Below the pieces are notes generated by a model. It was not told the origin of the DNA. It did no database searches and saw only the letters and a program-made list of their open reading frames with translations. A stretch of DNA of 64,000 nucleotides from Burkholderia arboris. GTDB lineage: Bacteria > Pseudomonadota > Gammaproteobacteria > Burkholderiales > Burkholderiaceae. How positions within the stretch are numbered: the stretch's first letter is position 1; each line of letters starts with the position of its first letter. Position numbers and translations under genes: made by a program. The stretch spans positions 248,001 through 312,000 of the forward strand of contig NZ_CABVPX010000005.1 in the NCBI RefSeq assembly GCF_902499125.1. The letters are read 5' to 3'. Of this stretch, positions 55,518-64,000 are shown in pieces.

Positions 55518-55847
55518 ATGAAGAAGACGATCGCGATGATGACGGCGCTGGTTGCGAGCGCAACGTTTGCGGGATGTGCGGACATGAACACGAAAATCTC
55601 GAGCGCGGGCAGCACGCCGGCGAATGGCGGGCCGGCGGGCGCGGCGCAAGCCTGCAAGGCGGACGCAGGGCCGGACGATGCGCTGGTCGGCAGGACCGAG
55701 GCCGATGCGAAGGCGCAACTGGACGGCTGCCTGTGGCGCGTGCTCGAGCGCGATGGCCAGTCGCTGCCGGGCACGATGGATTACCGGCCGGAGCGCCGCA
55801 ATCTCGGCATTCGCGGCGGGAAGGTGATCTGGGTGCGGCGCGGGTGA
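55518..55847 (+). CDS. I78-like proteinase-inhibitor lipoprotein
   Basis: 109 residues. Lipobox ATFAGC with the acylated Cys at residue 20. The mature part has a Cys near residue 46 and an inhibitor I78 pattern (LVGRTEADAKAQLDG ... RVLERDG ... RRNLGIRGGKVIWVRRG, with the loop RPERRN). I78 proteins inhibit serine peptidases, probably to protect the periplasm. AAGGGAGAAACCG precedes the ATG. Confidence 0.75.
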   Translation: MKKTIAMMTALVASATFAGCADMNTKISSAGSTPANGGPAGAAQACKADAGPDDALVGRTEADAKAQLDGCLWRVLERDGQSLPGTMDYRPERRNLGIRGGKVIWVRRG

Positions 55848-55929
55848 CGGCGGTTGCCGGCGTGACGCGCCTGTGCGTATCGTCGCCGGGCACGTGCCGC
55901 CCGGCCCCACGGGTCGTGCGGGGCCGTCG

Positions 55930-56409
55930 ATGAACGTCAGGGCAGGGGCGCTCGCTTTGGCGCTGACGGTGCCGGGCGTGCTCGCCGCGTGCGGTCCGCA
56001 TGATGGCGAAACGGCGGCGACGCGGCGCACCGTATGCATCACCGGATACAACGAGTACGACCGCAAGCTTCACGAATTCTGGCTCGACAACGAGCACCGG
56101 TCGGGATGCTTCGGCAATCCGTCGGCGCGGGATGCGGGCGAGGCCTTCGGCGGCGGTGGCGGGTTCGCCTGCGGCTGCAAGGTCACGCCGGGGCAGCAGG
56201 TGAAGCTGTCCTGGCTATTCGCGCAGCCGCTCGACGACATTCAGCGCGGTATCCCGGCCGAGCACAAGACGATCGACGTGACGATTCCACAGCCGGAATC
56301 GGCGACGTCGCGTTACCTGCGCGTGTATTTCAGGAACAACGGCACGGCCGAACTGCAGTGGGTGGACGACATGAACGCGCCCGAGCTGCCGCCGACTGCG
56401 CAGCAATGA
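55930..56409 (+). CDS. DUF3304-like lipoprotein
   Basis: 159 residues. Lipobox GVLAAC near residue 21. The pattern VCITGYNEYDRKLHEFWLDNEHRSGCFGNP, then GGGGGFACGCKVTPGQQVKLSW, matches the DUF3304 family, associated with type VI secretion gene neighbourhoods in some genomes, none of which is visible here. Several cysteines may pair. The ATG has no good ribosome site; a GTG 57 nt upstream would include a less likely leader. Confidence 0.6.
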   Translation: MNVRAGALALALTVPGVLAACGPHDGETAATRRTVCITGYNEYDRKLHEFWLDNEHRSGCFGNPSARDAGEAFGGGGGFACGCKVTPGQQVKLSWLFAQPLDDIQRGIPAEHKTIDVTIPQPESATSRYLRVYFRNNGTAELQWVDDMNAPELPPTAQQ

Positions 56410-56440
56410 TCGCCGCGCGACGCGCGCGATCGACGGCGCG

Positions 56441-57658
56441 TCACTTCGAGATGTACCACAGTGCGTCCGTGCTGACGCGTGCGGGCTGAGCGGCCGCAGC
56501 CGGCGCCTGGACCGGTGCGGGCGGCGGCGTGTTCGACGTGATCGCCGTCGGCAGCGTGGCGGGAAGGTTCGCCGTCGACGGCGAGGCCGCCGTCGTGCCC
56601 GACGTCGACGGCGTATTCAGATACCACAGCGCGTCGGCCGACGCCGTGCGTTTCGCCGGCGTACCGGTTGCCGTGTTCGTGGCCGCATTCGTCGCCGTAC
56701 CGGCGGCCGGCTTCTTCGATGCCGCGGCCGGGGTCGCACCTGCCGTACCGGCCTGCGCGGTCATGCCCGCGGCCGCTGCACTGCGCTGCGCGCGCGCTTC
56801 GAACGCGCCGAGCTGGAAGATTAACGTTTGCGCGGGACGCGTCAGGACGGCATACGGAAACTGCAGCTCCCATGACATCAGCACGCGCCCGGCCGACGTC
56901 TCGGTGAAGATCGCCGGCACGTGCTTCATGTCGCTGAACTGCACGTAGATCCGCGCACCGTCGTCGAACACCTGGGTCGGCTTGGCCTGGTCGGCGCCCG
57001 TGACCGACCAGCCGAAGTTGTACGTGCCGGCCGGACCGGCGGGGCCGCCCTGCGGCGGCGGAGGCGGCGGGGCCGGAGACACCGTGCGCGGGCGCGTGAC
57101 CGTCGACGCCGGCACGCTCAGGCTCGCGAACGGGTTGTACGCCTGTGCCTGTTGCGGCGGCGTAAAGGAAGGGGGCAGGATAGGCATGGGGGTATCCGGC
57201 GAATCCGGCATGGTCCGGATTGCATCATAGACCTTGCGCGCATACGCGAGGCGCTTGTCGGGCGACGCGGAGTTGTACGCGCCGATCGCGTTCCAGTTGG
57301 GGCCGAGCTGGCGGATGTTCTGCGACAGGATCCACGCGCCGACATACGCGTTCGTGCACGCATCGAACAGGCTTTCCCGCGTGATGCCCTCGCGCGCGAG
57401 CGTCGGCAGCCACGTGCTGTTGATCTGCATCAGCCCGATGTCGACCGTGCCGTTGGTATTCGTGTTGACCGCGTTCGGATTCATCCCCGATTCGACCTGC
57501 GCGATGCCGCGCATCAGGCTGACGCTCACGTGCTGGAACGTGGCCGCGTCGTCGAGGCAATCGGCCCGCGCGACACCGTGCAGCGCGCACGACATCGCAA
57601 TCGTCGAGGCGATTTTCAGTGTTTCGCGGCTGATCGAACAGGTGGTATGACGCGGCAT
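56441..57658 (-). CDS. lytic transglycosylase fused to a VirB9/TrbG-like domain
   Basis: 405 residues. Signal peptide to about residue 32; an SLT domain (about 35-135) with catalytic Glu in GIAQVESGMNP and the GLMQINSTWLP motif; a Pro-rich linker; a beta-rich domain (about 210-285) with PTQVFDDGARIYVQFSDMKHVPAIF, like the VDDG-strand of VirB9/TrbG proteins; then an Ala/Thr/Pro-rich tail with two copies of S-x-DALWY (340-346 and 396-402). SLT opens peptidoglycan; VirB9-like domains build T4SS outer-membrane rings. No other T4SS or pilus gene is nearby. The fusion and the ALWY repeats are the reason for interest. Confidence 0.8.
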   Translation of the reverse strand: MPRHTTCSISRETLKIASTIAMSCALHGVARADCLDDAATFQHVSVSLMRGIAQVESGMNPNAVNTNTNGTVDIGLMQINSTWLPTLAREGITRESLFDACTNAYVGAWILSQNIRQLGPNWNAIGAYNSASPDKRLAYARKVYDAIRTMPDSPDTPMPILPPSFTPPQQAQAYNPFASLSVPASTVTRPRTVSPAPPPPPPQGGPAGPAGTYNFGWSVTGADQAKPTQVFDDGARIYVQFSDMKHVPAIFTETSAGRVLMSWELQFPYAVLTRPAQTLIFQLGAFEARAQRSAAAAGMTAQAGTAGATPAAASKKPAAGTATNAATNTATGTPAKRTASADALWYLNTPSTSGTTAASPSTANLPATLPTAITSNTPPPAPVQAPAAAAQPARVSTDALWYISK

Positions 57659-57840
57659 GGCAGGATGGGGCGGAATCCGGCCGCCCGGTGCAAGGAAATT
57701 ACGCAGACGCGAAGTGTGCCATAGCGAGCAGACAAATGGCTCGCGTCAAACTTTCCTTTGCATTTGCCCGGGCGTTTGTCGCGCCTTTTTATCGCGCCGG
57801 ATCATGCGGTGCGACGATCTCCGGCCGGTAAAAATGGCCG

Positions 57841-57862
57841 GTATTGGCGCGAGCGCCAATAC
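57841..57862. promoter_or_regulatory. perfect 10-bp inverted repeat, operator or leader hairpin
   Basis: GTATTGGCGC and GCGCCAATAC flank a GA centre. Perfect, and located about 180 nt upstream of the SLT-VirB9 gene start. Could be a regulator site or a hairpin in a leader. Confidence 0.5.
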
Positions 57863-57975
57863 GATGGCGGCGACCGGAACCTGACGCGTTACGTCAGTCG
57901 TGGGGTGAAGCCGGCGACGAATCGCGCGAAAGGGAAATCGCCCGGCGGCGATTGGCGCGGTGAACGCACGCGATA
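57863..57975. other. intergenic stretch between the transglycosylase and the porin
   Basis: Part of a 396-bp gap (57659-58054) with no supported gene. It holds the palindrome to the left and the porin terminator to the right; nothing else is seen. Confidence 0.4.
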
Positions 57976-58002
57976 TAAAAAAACGGCGGCCGAAGCCGCC
58001 GT
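57976..58002 (-). terminator. rho-independent terminator of the porin gene
   Basis: On the minus strand ACGGCGGC-TTCG-GCCGCCGT followed by seven T. Textbook terminator 53 nt after the porin stop. Confidence 0.92.
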
Positions 58003-58054
58003 GTGCGCAATGCGGATTCGACCGGCCGCGCGCCGCGCAGCCGGCCGTTCGACA

Positions 58055-59215
58055 TCAGAAGCGGTGACGCAGGCCGAGGTTGACCATCGTCTGCGAGCTC
58101 GTGCCCGCGTAACCGTACGAGCCGATCGATGCCTGCGCGGCCATCGAGCCGCCCTTGCCGTCGCCGGTCTGGCCGCTCGCGTGCTGATACGCAGCGGTCA
58201 GGTAGACGTCGGTGCGCTTCGACAGGTTGTAGTCGGCGCCGGCCGATACCTGGTGATAGGTCGCCGACGTGTCGCCGCCCGAGCGCGTGTAGCTGTAGCC
58301 AACGCCGACGAGCAGCGCATTCGTCGCCTGGTAGTTCACGAAGCCTTGCCCCGTGTTGTAGTGCTCGTTCGAGCCGAACACCGAGCTTGCGTCGCGGCGG
58401 TACTGCGCGTTGCTGTAGCCGAGGCCGAACGTGAACGGGCCGGCGACGTACTGGCCCGCGATGCGCGCGATGCCGATCGAGTGGGCGCTCGCATAGCCGT
58501 TGTTGATCGGGCCGTCGAAGGTGCCGTCCGACGAGCTGGTCCAGCCGTTGCGCAGGCCGCTCGACGCGGGGCTGTTGGTCGCATGGAAGTAGCCGCCCGC
58601 GACGCTGAACGGCCCGTTGTTGTACGACACGGCAGCCGAGTACGACTGCGCGGCGCCGGTGCTGCCGGCAATGCCGCCGAACGAATACATCGCCGAGAAC
58701 TGCAGGCCCGAATAGACGGCCGACGTGTACTTCACCGCGTTGTCGACGCGGAAGCTGTTGTCGTAGTTGTCGACGTCGCCCGGCGTCGCGAATACGCTGC
58801 CCAGATAGTTGTCGGCGGTGATGCCCTGCACGAGATCGACGAGCGGATCGTACTGGCGGCCGAACGTGAGCGTGCCGTAGCGGTCGCTCGTCAGCCCGAC
58901 GAACGCCTGCCGGCCGAACATGCGGCCGCCCTGGCCTTGCCGGCCGTTGCTCGGGTCGAAGCCGTTCTCGAGCTGGAACAGCGCCTTCAGCCCGCCGCCG
59001 AGATCCTCGGTGCCTTTCACGCCCCAGCGGCTGCCGGCCAGGTTGCCTGCGCTGCTGTTGCCGAGCATCCACGCGTTGTCCTTGCCCTGCGCGTGGTTCA
59101 CATAGGTGATCGACGTGTCGATCACGCCATACAGCGTGACGCTCGACTGCGCATGCGCGACGGGTATCGCCGCGAACGACGCGACGGAAATCAGCGAGAG
59201 GGTCGTGCGTTTCAT
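58055..59215 (-). CDS. general outer-membrane porin (Gram-negative porin_4)
   Basis: 386 residues. Signal peptide MKRTTLSLISVASFAAIPVAHA, then QSSVTLYGVIDTSITYV, the standard start of Burkholderia/Neisseria-type trimeric porins, and a C-terminal Phe (LRHRF). A 16-stranded barrel forming a diffusion pore for small hydrophilic molecules. AAGGAGATGAA precedes the ATG. Strong terminator downstream; an AT-rich leader upstream. Confidence 0.94.
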   Translation of the reverse strand: MKRTTLSLISVASFAAIPVAHAQSSVTLYGVIDTSITYVNHAQGKDNAWMLGNSSAGNLAGSRWGVKGTEDLGGGLKALFQLENGFDPSNGRQGQGGRMFGRQAFVGLTSDRYGTLTFGRQYDPLVDLVQGITADNYLGSVFATPGDVDNYDNSFRVDNAVKYTSAVYSGLQFSAMYSFGGIAGSTGAAQSYSAAVSYNNGPFSVAGGYFHATNSPASSGLRNGWTSSSDGTFDGPINNGYASAHSIGIARIAGQYVAGPFTFGLGYSNAQYRRDASSVFGSNEHYNTGQGFVNYQATNALLVGVGYSYTRSGGDTSATYHQVSAGADYNLSKRTDVYLTAAYQHASGQTGDGKGGSMAAQASIGSYGYAGTSSQTMVNLGLRHRF

Positions 59216-59640
59216 TTCATCTCCTTGCGCATTGGCTTGTGTTCGTGATCCGGAATGGCAGGAGACTACAGAGCCGGAATAAAACGGCAAAAATGAAATT
59301 CTCCGGTGTGGTCTGATGCAGACGGAGACGTTCTTCGAAATTCACCATTGAGGGATTTGAATTATTGACGATCGCGTATCAATTGGTTTTCATTTCGCGA
59401 TTTTCTCAGGGCATTTTGCGTCGCGCGTGATAATTCCGGGTGATTTTCGGGGGAATTGCCGTCGGCGGAATATTGTTATTGATCCGTCAAATCATTATTT
59501 AATGAATTGAATTGGCCGGGCTGTAATGAATGTGATAAACGCGCGCCGCGCGCGACCGCCGGCGGCATCGCGTCGTCGCGATCCGTCGCCGCCTCGTGGT
59601 CGTCGCGCACCGAAACCCGGGCTGCAAGCTTACTTTTGTA
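59216..59640. other. AT-rich intergenic region before fecI
   Basis: About 480 bp (59216-59698) without a gene, clearly more AT-rich than its surroundings, between the divergent porin and fecI genes. It probably holds both promoters; the Fur site lies at its right end. Confidence 0.5.
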
Positions 59641-59641
59641 T

Positions 59642-59661
59642 ATAATAATCATTCTCATTTA
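59642..59661. promoter_or_regulatory. Fur box before fecI
   Basis: ATAATAATCATTCTCATTTA is close to the Fur consensus (GATAATGATAATCATTATC), with an overlapping TATAAT. It lies 38 nt before the sigma factor start. Implies iron repression. Confidence 0.75.
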
Positions 59662-59698
59662 CAGAATCGTTGACGCCTGCGCACCCCGGAACCCGGCC

Positions 59699-60208
59699 AT
59701 GTCCGCTGACAAGCTGTCTCTCCATCGAGAAATCGACGCCCTCTATGCCGGCCATCACGCGTGGCTGCGCGGCTGGCTGAGCCGGAAGCTCGGTTGCGCG
59801 CACCGCGCGGCCGATCTGGCGCACGACACCTTCATGCGCCTGCTTGCACGCGACGAGCCGATCGGCGCCGACGAGCCGCGCGCGTTCCTGACGACGGTCG
59901 CGCAGCGCGTGTTGAGCAATCACTGGCGGCGCGAGCAGATCGAGCGTGCGTATCTCGACGTGCTCGCGCAGCGCCCGCAGACGTATGCGCCGTCGCCGGA
60001 AGAGCGGGCTGTCGTGCTCGAGACGCTGCTCGAGATCGACCAGCTGCTCGACGGCCTGCCGCTCGCGGCGAAGCGCGCGTTCCTGCTCGCGCAGCTCGAC
60101 GGGCTCACGCAGGCCGAGATCGCGCGCGAACTCGGCGTGTCGCTCGCGACGGTGAAGCGCTATCTCGTGAAGGCCGGCACGCAGTGTTTCTTCGCGATGG
60201 CGGCCTGA
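59699..60208 (+). CDS. FecI-type ECF sigma factor
   Basis: 169 residues: region 2 (LGCAHRAADLAHDTFMRLLARD) and region 4 (LDGLPLAAKRAFLLAQLDGLTQAEIARELGVSLATVKRYLVKA), the ECF05-10 FecI style. It directs RNA polymerase to the receptor operon when FecR releases it on siderophore binding. The Fur box upstream gives iron control. 3 nt before FecR. Confidence 0.9.
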   Translation: MSADKLSLHREIDALYAGHHAWLRGWLSRKLGCAHRAADLAHDTFMRLLARDEPIGADEPRAFLTTVAQRVLSNHWRREQIERAYLDVLAQRPQTYAPSPEERAVVLETLLEIDQLLDGLPLAAKRAFLLAQLDGLTQAEIARELGVSLATVKRYLVKAGTQCFFAMAA

Positions 60209-60211
60209 CCG

Positions 60212-61198
60212 ATGGCCGCCCCGGCAGCGCCGGCGGTCCCGCCGCACGTCGCGCGTCGCGCAGTCGAATGGTGGGTCGACGGGCAGTCCGGCCGTCAGGA
60301 CGAAGCGTTCGCCGCGGCGCTCGCGCGCTGGCGCGCGGAGGATCCGTCGCACGACGCGGCCTGGCGTCATATCGAAACGATGCAGGGCCGCTTCGGCCGG
60401 CTCGCGGCCGGGCTCGACCCGCAGGCCGCGCACGCGGCGCTGCTGCCGCCGCGTGCGAGCCGCCGCCGCGCGGCCGTGAAGGCGCTGGCCGTGCTGCTGT
60501 TCGCGGGCGGCGCCGAGTGGATGGCCGAGCCCGCGCGGCGTGCGGCGATCTGGCCGGCCGACCTGCGCACGGCGGTCGGCGAGCGGCGCACGGTGACGCT
60601 CGCGGATCGCACGGTCGTCGTGCTCGATACCGACACGGCGCTCGACGTGCGTTTCGACGACGCAGCGCGCCACCTGCGCCTGCTGCGCGGCACGATCATG
60701 GTGACGAGCGGCCACGACGATCGCGTGCCCGCGCGGGCGCTGGTCGTGGCGACCGCGCAAGGCGAGTTGCGGCCGCTCGGCACGCGCTTCGCGGTACGGC
60801 AGCGCGACGATGCGACGCGCATCGAGGTATTCGCCGGCGCCGTGCGCGTACAGCCGGCCGACGGGGCGGCCGGCGCGCGCGTGATCGCGGCGGGACAGGG
60901 CGCGGAGTTCACGCGCGACGCGATCGATGCACCGGCGCCGCTCGATCCGTATGCGTCCGCGTGGACGGGCGGCATGCTCGTCGCGTCGCGGATGCGGCTG
61001 GCCGATCTCGTCGCCGAGCTCGACCGTTATCGCCGCGGCACCCTGCGTTGCGATGCTGCCGTGGCCGACCTGCGCGTGTCGGGCACCTTTCCGCTCGACA
61101 ATCCCGCACGCGTGCTCGACACGTTGAAGGCGACGCTGCCGATCGACGTTACCTACCTGACGCGTTACTGGGCGACCGTCGTGCCGGCCCGTTCGTGA
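60212..61198 (+). CDS. FecR-type anti-sigma regulator
   Basis: 328 residues. The N-terminal FecR_N/DUF4880 segment (VARRAVEWWVDGQSGRQDEAFAAALARWRAEDPSHDAAWRHIETM) binds sigma; a membrane helix lies near residues 90-106 (AVKALAVLLFAGGAEWMA); the periplasmic FecR domain (DLRTAVGERRTVTLADRTVVVLDTDTALDVRF) and an STN-like C-terminus (LADLVAELDRYRRGTLRCD) contact the receptor. Passes the receptor signal across the membrane. Confidence 0.92.
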   Translation: MAAPAAPAVPPHVARRAVEWWVDGQSGRQDEAFAAALARWRAEDPSHDAAWRHIETMQGRFGRLAAGLDPQAAHAALLPPRASRRRAAVKALAVLLFAGGAEWMAEPARRAAIWPADLRTAVGERRTVTLADRTVVVLDTDTALDVRFDDAARHLRLLRGTIMVTSGHDDRVPARALVVATAQGELRPLGTRFAVRQRDDATRIEVFAGAVRVQPADGAAGARVIAAGQGAEFTRDAIDAPAPLDPYASAWTGGMLVASRMRLADLVAELDRYRRGTLRCDAAVADLRVSGTFPLDNPARVLDTLKATLPIDVTYLTRYWATVVPARS

Positions 61199-61252
61199 GC
61201 TCATCGAAAAAAACTTTCGCCGGCCTGAGCTGTTTCTCGATGTTCGCGTGAC

Positions 61253-63820
61253 ATGGGTATTGAAAGCAGCACTGGCCCATCGCCCACCGACTCTTCGATC
61301 ATGGTTTCCATCCGCCTCACGTATCGGCGCCGTCCGGCGCCCGCCCGTCACCTGCCGCGCGCATCGCGCCCGGCCGCGCCGGGCTGTCTTGCATGCCGAC
61401 TGGCCGGCGCCGTCCTGCTGTCGGCGCTGCTGCCGCTCCCCGCGCTGGCCGACACCGGCGCCGACGCGGCGCCCGCCGCGCAGCGTGCGTCACGCCGCGC
61501 GTTCGACATTCCGGCCGGCCAACTCGAAGCGGCGCTGAACCGGTTCGGGCGCGAGGCGGGCATCCTGCTCGCGTTTCCGGCCGAGATGACGGCCGGACTG
61601 ACGAGCGGCGGCGTGCGCGGCCGGTTCGACGTCGACGGCGCGTTCGACCGCCTGCTGGCCGGCACGGGGCTCGTCGCGCTGCGCCAGCCCGGCGGCGGCT
61701 ACACGCTGACGCGCGCCGGCGGTTCGGCGGCCCGGCCCGTGGCGGCGGGCGCCGCGCCGGCCGCCGAGTTGCCGGCGATCGACGTGCGCACCAGCGCGTT
61801 GCGTGCCGAAAGCTATCGCGCGCCGAAGGAAGCCGGCGTGCTGCGCTCGGAGATTCCGTTGCTCGACACCGCACAGGCCGTCAACATCGTGCCCGCGCAG
61901 GTATTGCGCGACCAGCGGCCGCGCAATCTCGACGACGCGCTCGGCAACGTGAGCGGCATCACGCAGGGCAACACGCTCGCGGGCACGCAGGACACGATCA
62001 TGAAGCGCGGCTTCGGCGGCAACCGCGACGGCTCGATCATGCAGAACGGCATGCCGCTCGTGCAGGGCCGTGCGTTCAACGCGGCGGTCGACAGCGTCGA
62101 GGTGCTGAAGGGGCCGACGTCGCTGCTGTACGGGCTGATGGATCCGGGCGGCATGATCAACGTCGTCACCAAGCAGCCGCAGCTCAAGCGTTACAACGCG
62201 ATTTCGCTTGGCGCGTCGACGGTCGGGCACGGCAAGAACGGCGGCAGCGCGACGTTCGATTCGACCGGGCCGGTCGGCGATTCGCGACTCGCGTACCGGC
62301 TGATCGTCGACCAGTCGAACGAGCAGTACTGGCGCAACTTCGGCGAGAACCGGCAGACCTTCGTCGCGCCGTCGCTCGCATGGTACGGGCGCGATACGCA
62401 GGTCGCGGTGTCCTACCAGTACCGCAAGTTCCATTCGCCGTTCGATCGCGGCACCGCGCTCGATCCGCGCACCAATGCGCCGCTCGACATTCCCGCGCGG
62501 CGGCGGATCGATGAGCCGTTCAACAACATGGACGGCGAATCGCATCTCGCGCAACTGACCGTCGATCACCAGTTCAACGCGGACTGGAGCGCGCACTTCG
62601 GCTACAGCTACAACCGCGAGACCTACGACGCGAACCAGTTGCGCACGACGGGCGTCGATCCGGTGAAGGGCACGATGACGCGCAGCAACGATGCGACGCA
62701 CGGCTCGCTCAGCACCGACAGCTACGGGATCGGCTACGTGAACGGCAAGCTGACGCTCGCGGGGATGCGGCACGACGTGCAGGTCGGCTTCGATACCGAA
62801 TACCGCCGCATCTATCGCAAGGACATGCTGCGCCAGGCCGTGAAGACGCCGTTCAGCTATGTCGATCCGGTGTACGGGCTGCTGCCGCCGTCGAGCACGG
62901 TGTCCGCGAGCGACAGCGACCAGACCGACACGCTGCACGATGCGTCCGCGTTCTTCCAGGACACCGTTCACCTGACCGACAAGTGGATCGTGTCGGGCGG
63001 GATCCGCTACATCACGTACAACCAGGTCGCGGGGCGCGGCCGGCCGTTCAAGGCGAACACCGACCTCAGCGGCTCGAAGTGGCTGCCGCGCGCGGGCATC
63101 GTCTACAAGTGGACCGATGCGTTCTCGCTGTACGGCAGCTATTCGCAGTCGCTGAAGCCGTCGTCGTCGATCGCGCCGATGACGGGCTACATCATCGACG
63201 GCGCGACGCCGCCCGAGGAAGCGACCGCGTGGGAAGTGGGCGGCAAGCTCGACCTGCCGGGCGGGATGACCGGCACCCTTGCGCTGTTCAACATCGACAA
63301 GAAGAACGTGCTCGTGTCGCAGTACAACGACGCGACGAAGCTGACCGACTGGCGCACGTCGGGCAAGGCGCGCTCGCGCGGTGTCGAGCTCGACGTGTCG
63401 GGCAAGATCGGCGAACGCGTGAACGTGATCGCGAGCTATGCATACATCGACGCGAAAACGACCGAGGATCCGCTGTATGCGGGCAACCAGCTGTGGAACG
63501 TCGCGCGCCACACCGCGTCGCTCGCGGCCGTCTACGACTTCGGCACGGTGACCGGCGGCGACGACCTGCGCATCGGTGCGGCCGCGCGCTATGTCGGCGC
63601 ACGGCCCGGCGATTCGGCGAACAGCTTCACGCTGCCGTCGTACGTGCTCGCCGACGCGTTCGCGACCTACGACACGCGGATCGGCAAGCAGAAGCTGTCG
63701 TTCCAGCTCAACGTGAAGAACCTGTTCAACCGCACCTACTACCCGTCGAGCGCGAACCGTTACTTCGTCGCGATCGGCGACGCGCGACAGGTGTCGCTGC
63801 TGACCACGCTGCAGTTCTGA
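61253..63820 (+). CDS. FecA/FpvA-type TonB-dependent siderophore receptor
   Basis: 855 residues. Signal peptide ending PALADTGA (about residue 70); STN signalling domain (about 80-150, FDIPAGQLEAALNRFGREAGILLAF); TonB box and plug (PAEL-x-IDVRT, MKRGFGGNRDGSIMQNGMPL, VEVLKGPTSLLYG); 22-strand barrel ending LLTTLQF. The STN domain identifies it as a transducer that signals to FecR on binding its ferric siderophore (not identified). Alternative start at 61301 (MVSIRLTYRR). Neither has a ribosome site. Confidence 0.92.
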   Translation: MGIESSTGPSPTDSSIMVSIRLTYRRRPAPARHLPRASRPAAPGCLACRLAGAVLLSALLPLPALADTGADAAPAAQRASRRAFDIPAGQLEAALNRFGREAGILLAFPAEMTAGLTSGGVRGRFDVDGAFDRLLAGTGLVALRQPGGGYTLTRAGGSAARPVAAGAAPAAELPAIDVRTSALRAESYRAPKEAGVLRSEIPLLDTAQAVNIVPAQVLRDQRPRNLDDALGNVSGITQGNTLAGTQDTIMKRGFGGNRDGSIMQNGMPLVQGRAFNAAVDSVEVLKGPTSLLYGLMDPGGMINVVTKQPQLKRYNAISLGASTVGHGKNGGSATFDSTGPVGDSRLAYRLIVDQSNEQYWRNFGENRQTFVAPSLAWYGRDTQVAVSYQYRKFHSPFDRGTALDPRTNAPLDIPARRRIDEPFNNMDGESHLAQLTVDHQFNADWSAHFGYSYNRETYDANQLRTTGVDPVKGTMTRSNDATHGSLSTDSYGIGYVNGKLTLAGMRHDVQVGFDTEYRRIYRKDMLRQAVKTPFSYVDPVYGLLPPSSTVSASDSDQTDTLHDASAFFQDTVHLTDKWIVSGGIRYITYNQVAGRGRPFKANTDLSGSKWLPRAGIVYKWTDAFSLYGSYSQSLKPSSSIAPMTGYIIDGATPPEEATAWEVGGKLDLPGGMTGTLALFNIDKKNVLVSQYNDATKLTDWRTSGKARSRGVELDVSGKIGERVNVIASYAYIDAKTTEDPLYAGNQLWNVARHTASLAAVYDFGTVTGGDDLRIGAAARYVGARPGDSANSFTLPSYVLADAFATYDTRIGKQKLSFQLNVKNLFNRTYYPSSANRYFVAIGDARQVSLLTTLQF

Positions 63821-63876
63821 CCATGCACTTGCCGCGCGGCCGCCATGCCGGCGTGCGGCGTCGGAGAACCCCCGGA

Positions 63877-64000
63877 TGAACCTGAAGATGAAGACCGGCG
63901 CCGCGCGCGCCGTTGCCGACGGCGCACGGCGCCGCGCATTGCGCGCGATCGCGGGCTCGGTGCTCGCACTGTCCGCTGGCCTCGGCGCCGGCGTCGCGAC
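63877..64000 (+). CDS. exported protein, truncated by the window edge
   Basis: 41 residues are visible: a start with basic residues (MNLKMKTG, RRRALRA), then a hydrophobic core (SVLALSAGLGAGVA). GGAGAAC precedes the ATG. The frame runs off the right end. It could be a partner of the receptor, but there is not enough to tell. Confidence 0.5.

Noticed and set aside
1..64000. CRISPR array, prophage or insertion sequence
   Set aside because: No regularly spaced repeats, no phage structural genes, and no transposase or terminal repeats could be found.

Overview
The window is high-GC betaproteobacterial DNA that reads as a Burkholderia chromosome, most likely the Burkholderia cepacia complex. The inference rests on the overall gene style (OlsB-type ornithine lipid acyltransferase, an NlpD-like lipoprotein, a Gram-negative general porin of the 'MKRTTLSL' type, many LysR regulators, GTG and ATG starts with strong GGAG ribosome sites) and on the abundance of C/G at third codon positions. 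No species-specific marker is present.

Layout. 1-10229 is housekeeping-like: a small exported protein, tRNA-Pro(TGG), sixA, olsB, small membrane and lipoproteins, a MATE exporter, an acyl-CoA synthetase, an NlpD-type LytM factor, an aldose epimerase, uppP and tRNA-Arg(TCT). 10230-13256 is a visibly lower-GC islet next to the tRNA with a membrane protein, a frameshifted repeat-protein pseudogene and a lipoprotein. 13303-25602 holds glmS and an apparently undescribed exopolysaccharide locus (processive GT2, bactofilin-like beta-helix protein, YaiO-type outer-membrane protein, polytopic membrane protein, polysaccharide-deacetylase-like protein, alpha/alpha-barrel-like exported protein, and divergent wecB). 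I find three sequences with the exact spacing of sigma-54 promoters placed about 200-245 nt before its transcription units, two of them divergent.

25943-39745 carries oxidoreductases: an MDR dehydrogenase, an isoquinoline-1-oxidoreductase-type molybdoenzyme pair (iorAB), a class II aldolase, a long acyl-CoA dehydrogenase, a quinone reductase, a LysR/pirin/DoxX group with a perfect T-N11-A operator, and a PadR-controlled dienoyl-CoA-reductase-like flavoenzyme with two matching operators. 39791-46948 is an aromatic catabolic cluster: a C-C/ester hydrolase, an FAD aromatic hydroxylase, maleylacetate reductase, a Dabb protein and hydroxyquinol 1,2-dioxygenase in one operon, plus a divergent LysR and a SphA/MetA-type outer-membrane channel that share an operator motif.

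46994-52095 is a TonB receptor/ABC uptake operon for a metal complex or cofactor behind a Zur-box-like dyad. 52154-55248 is a two-component system divergent from a MipA/OmpV protein. 55518-59215 has two small lipoproteins, an orphan lytic transglycosylase fused to a VirB9-like domain, and a general porin. 59699 to the right edge is a Fur-boxed FecI-FecR-FecA type siderophore signalling unit, followed by a truncated exported gene.
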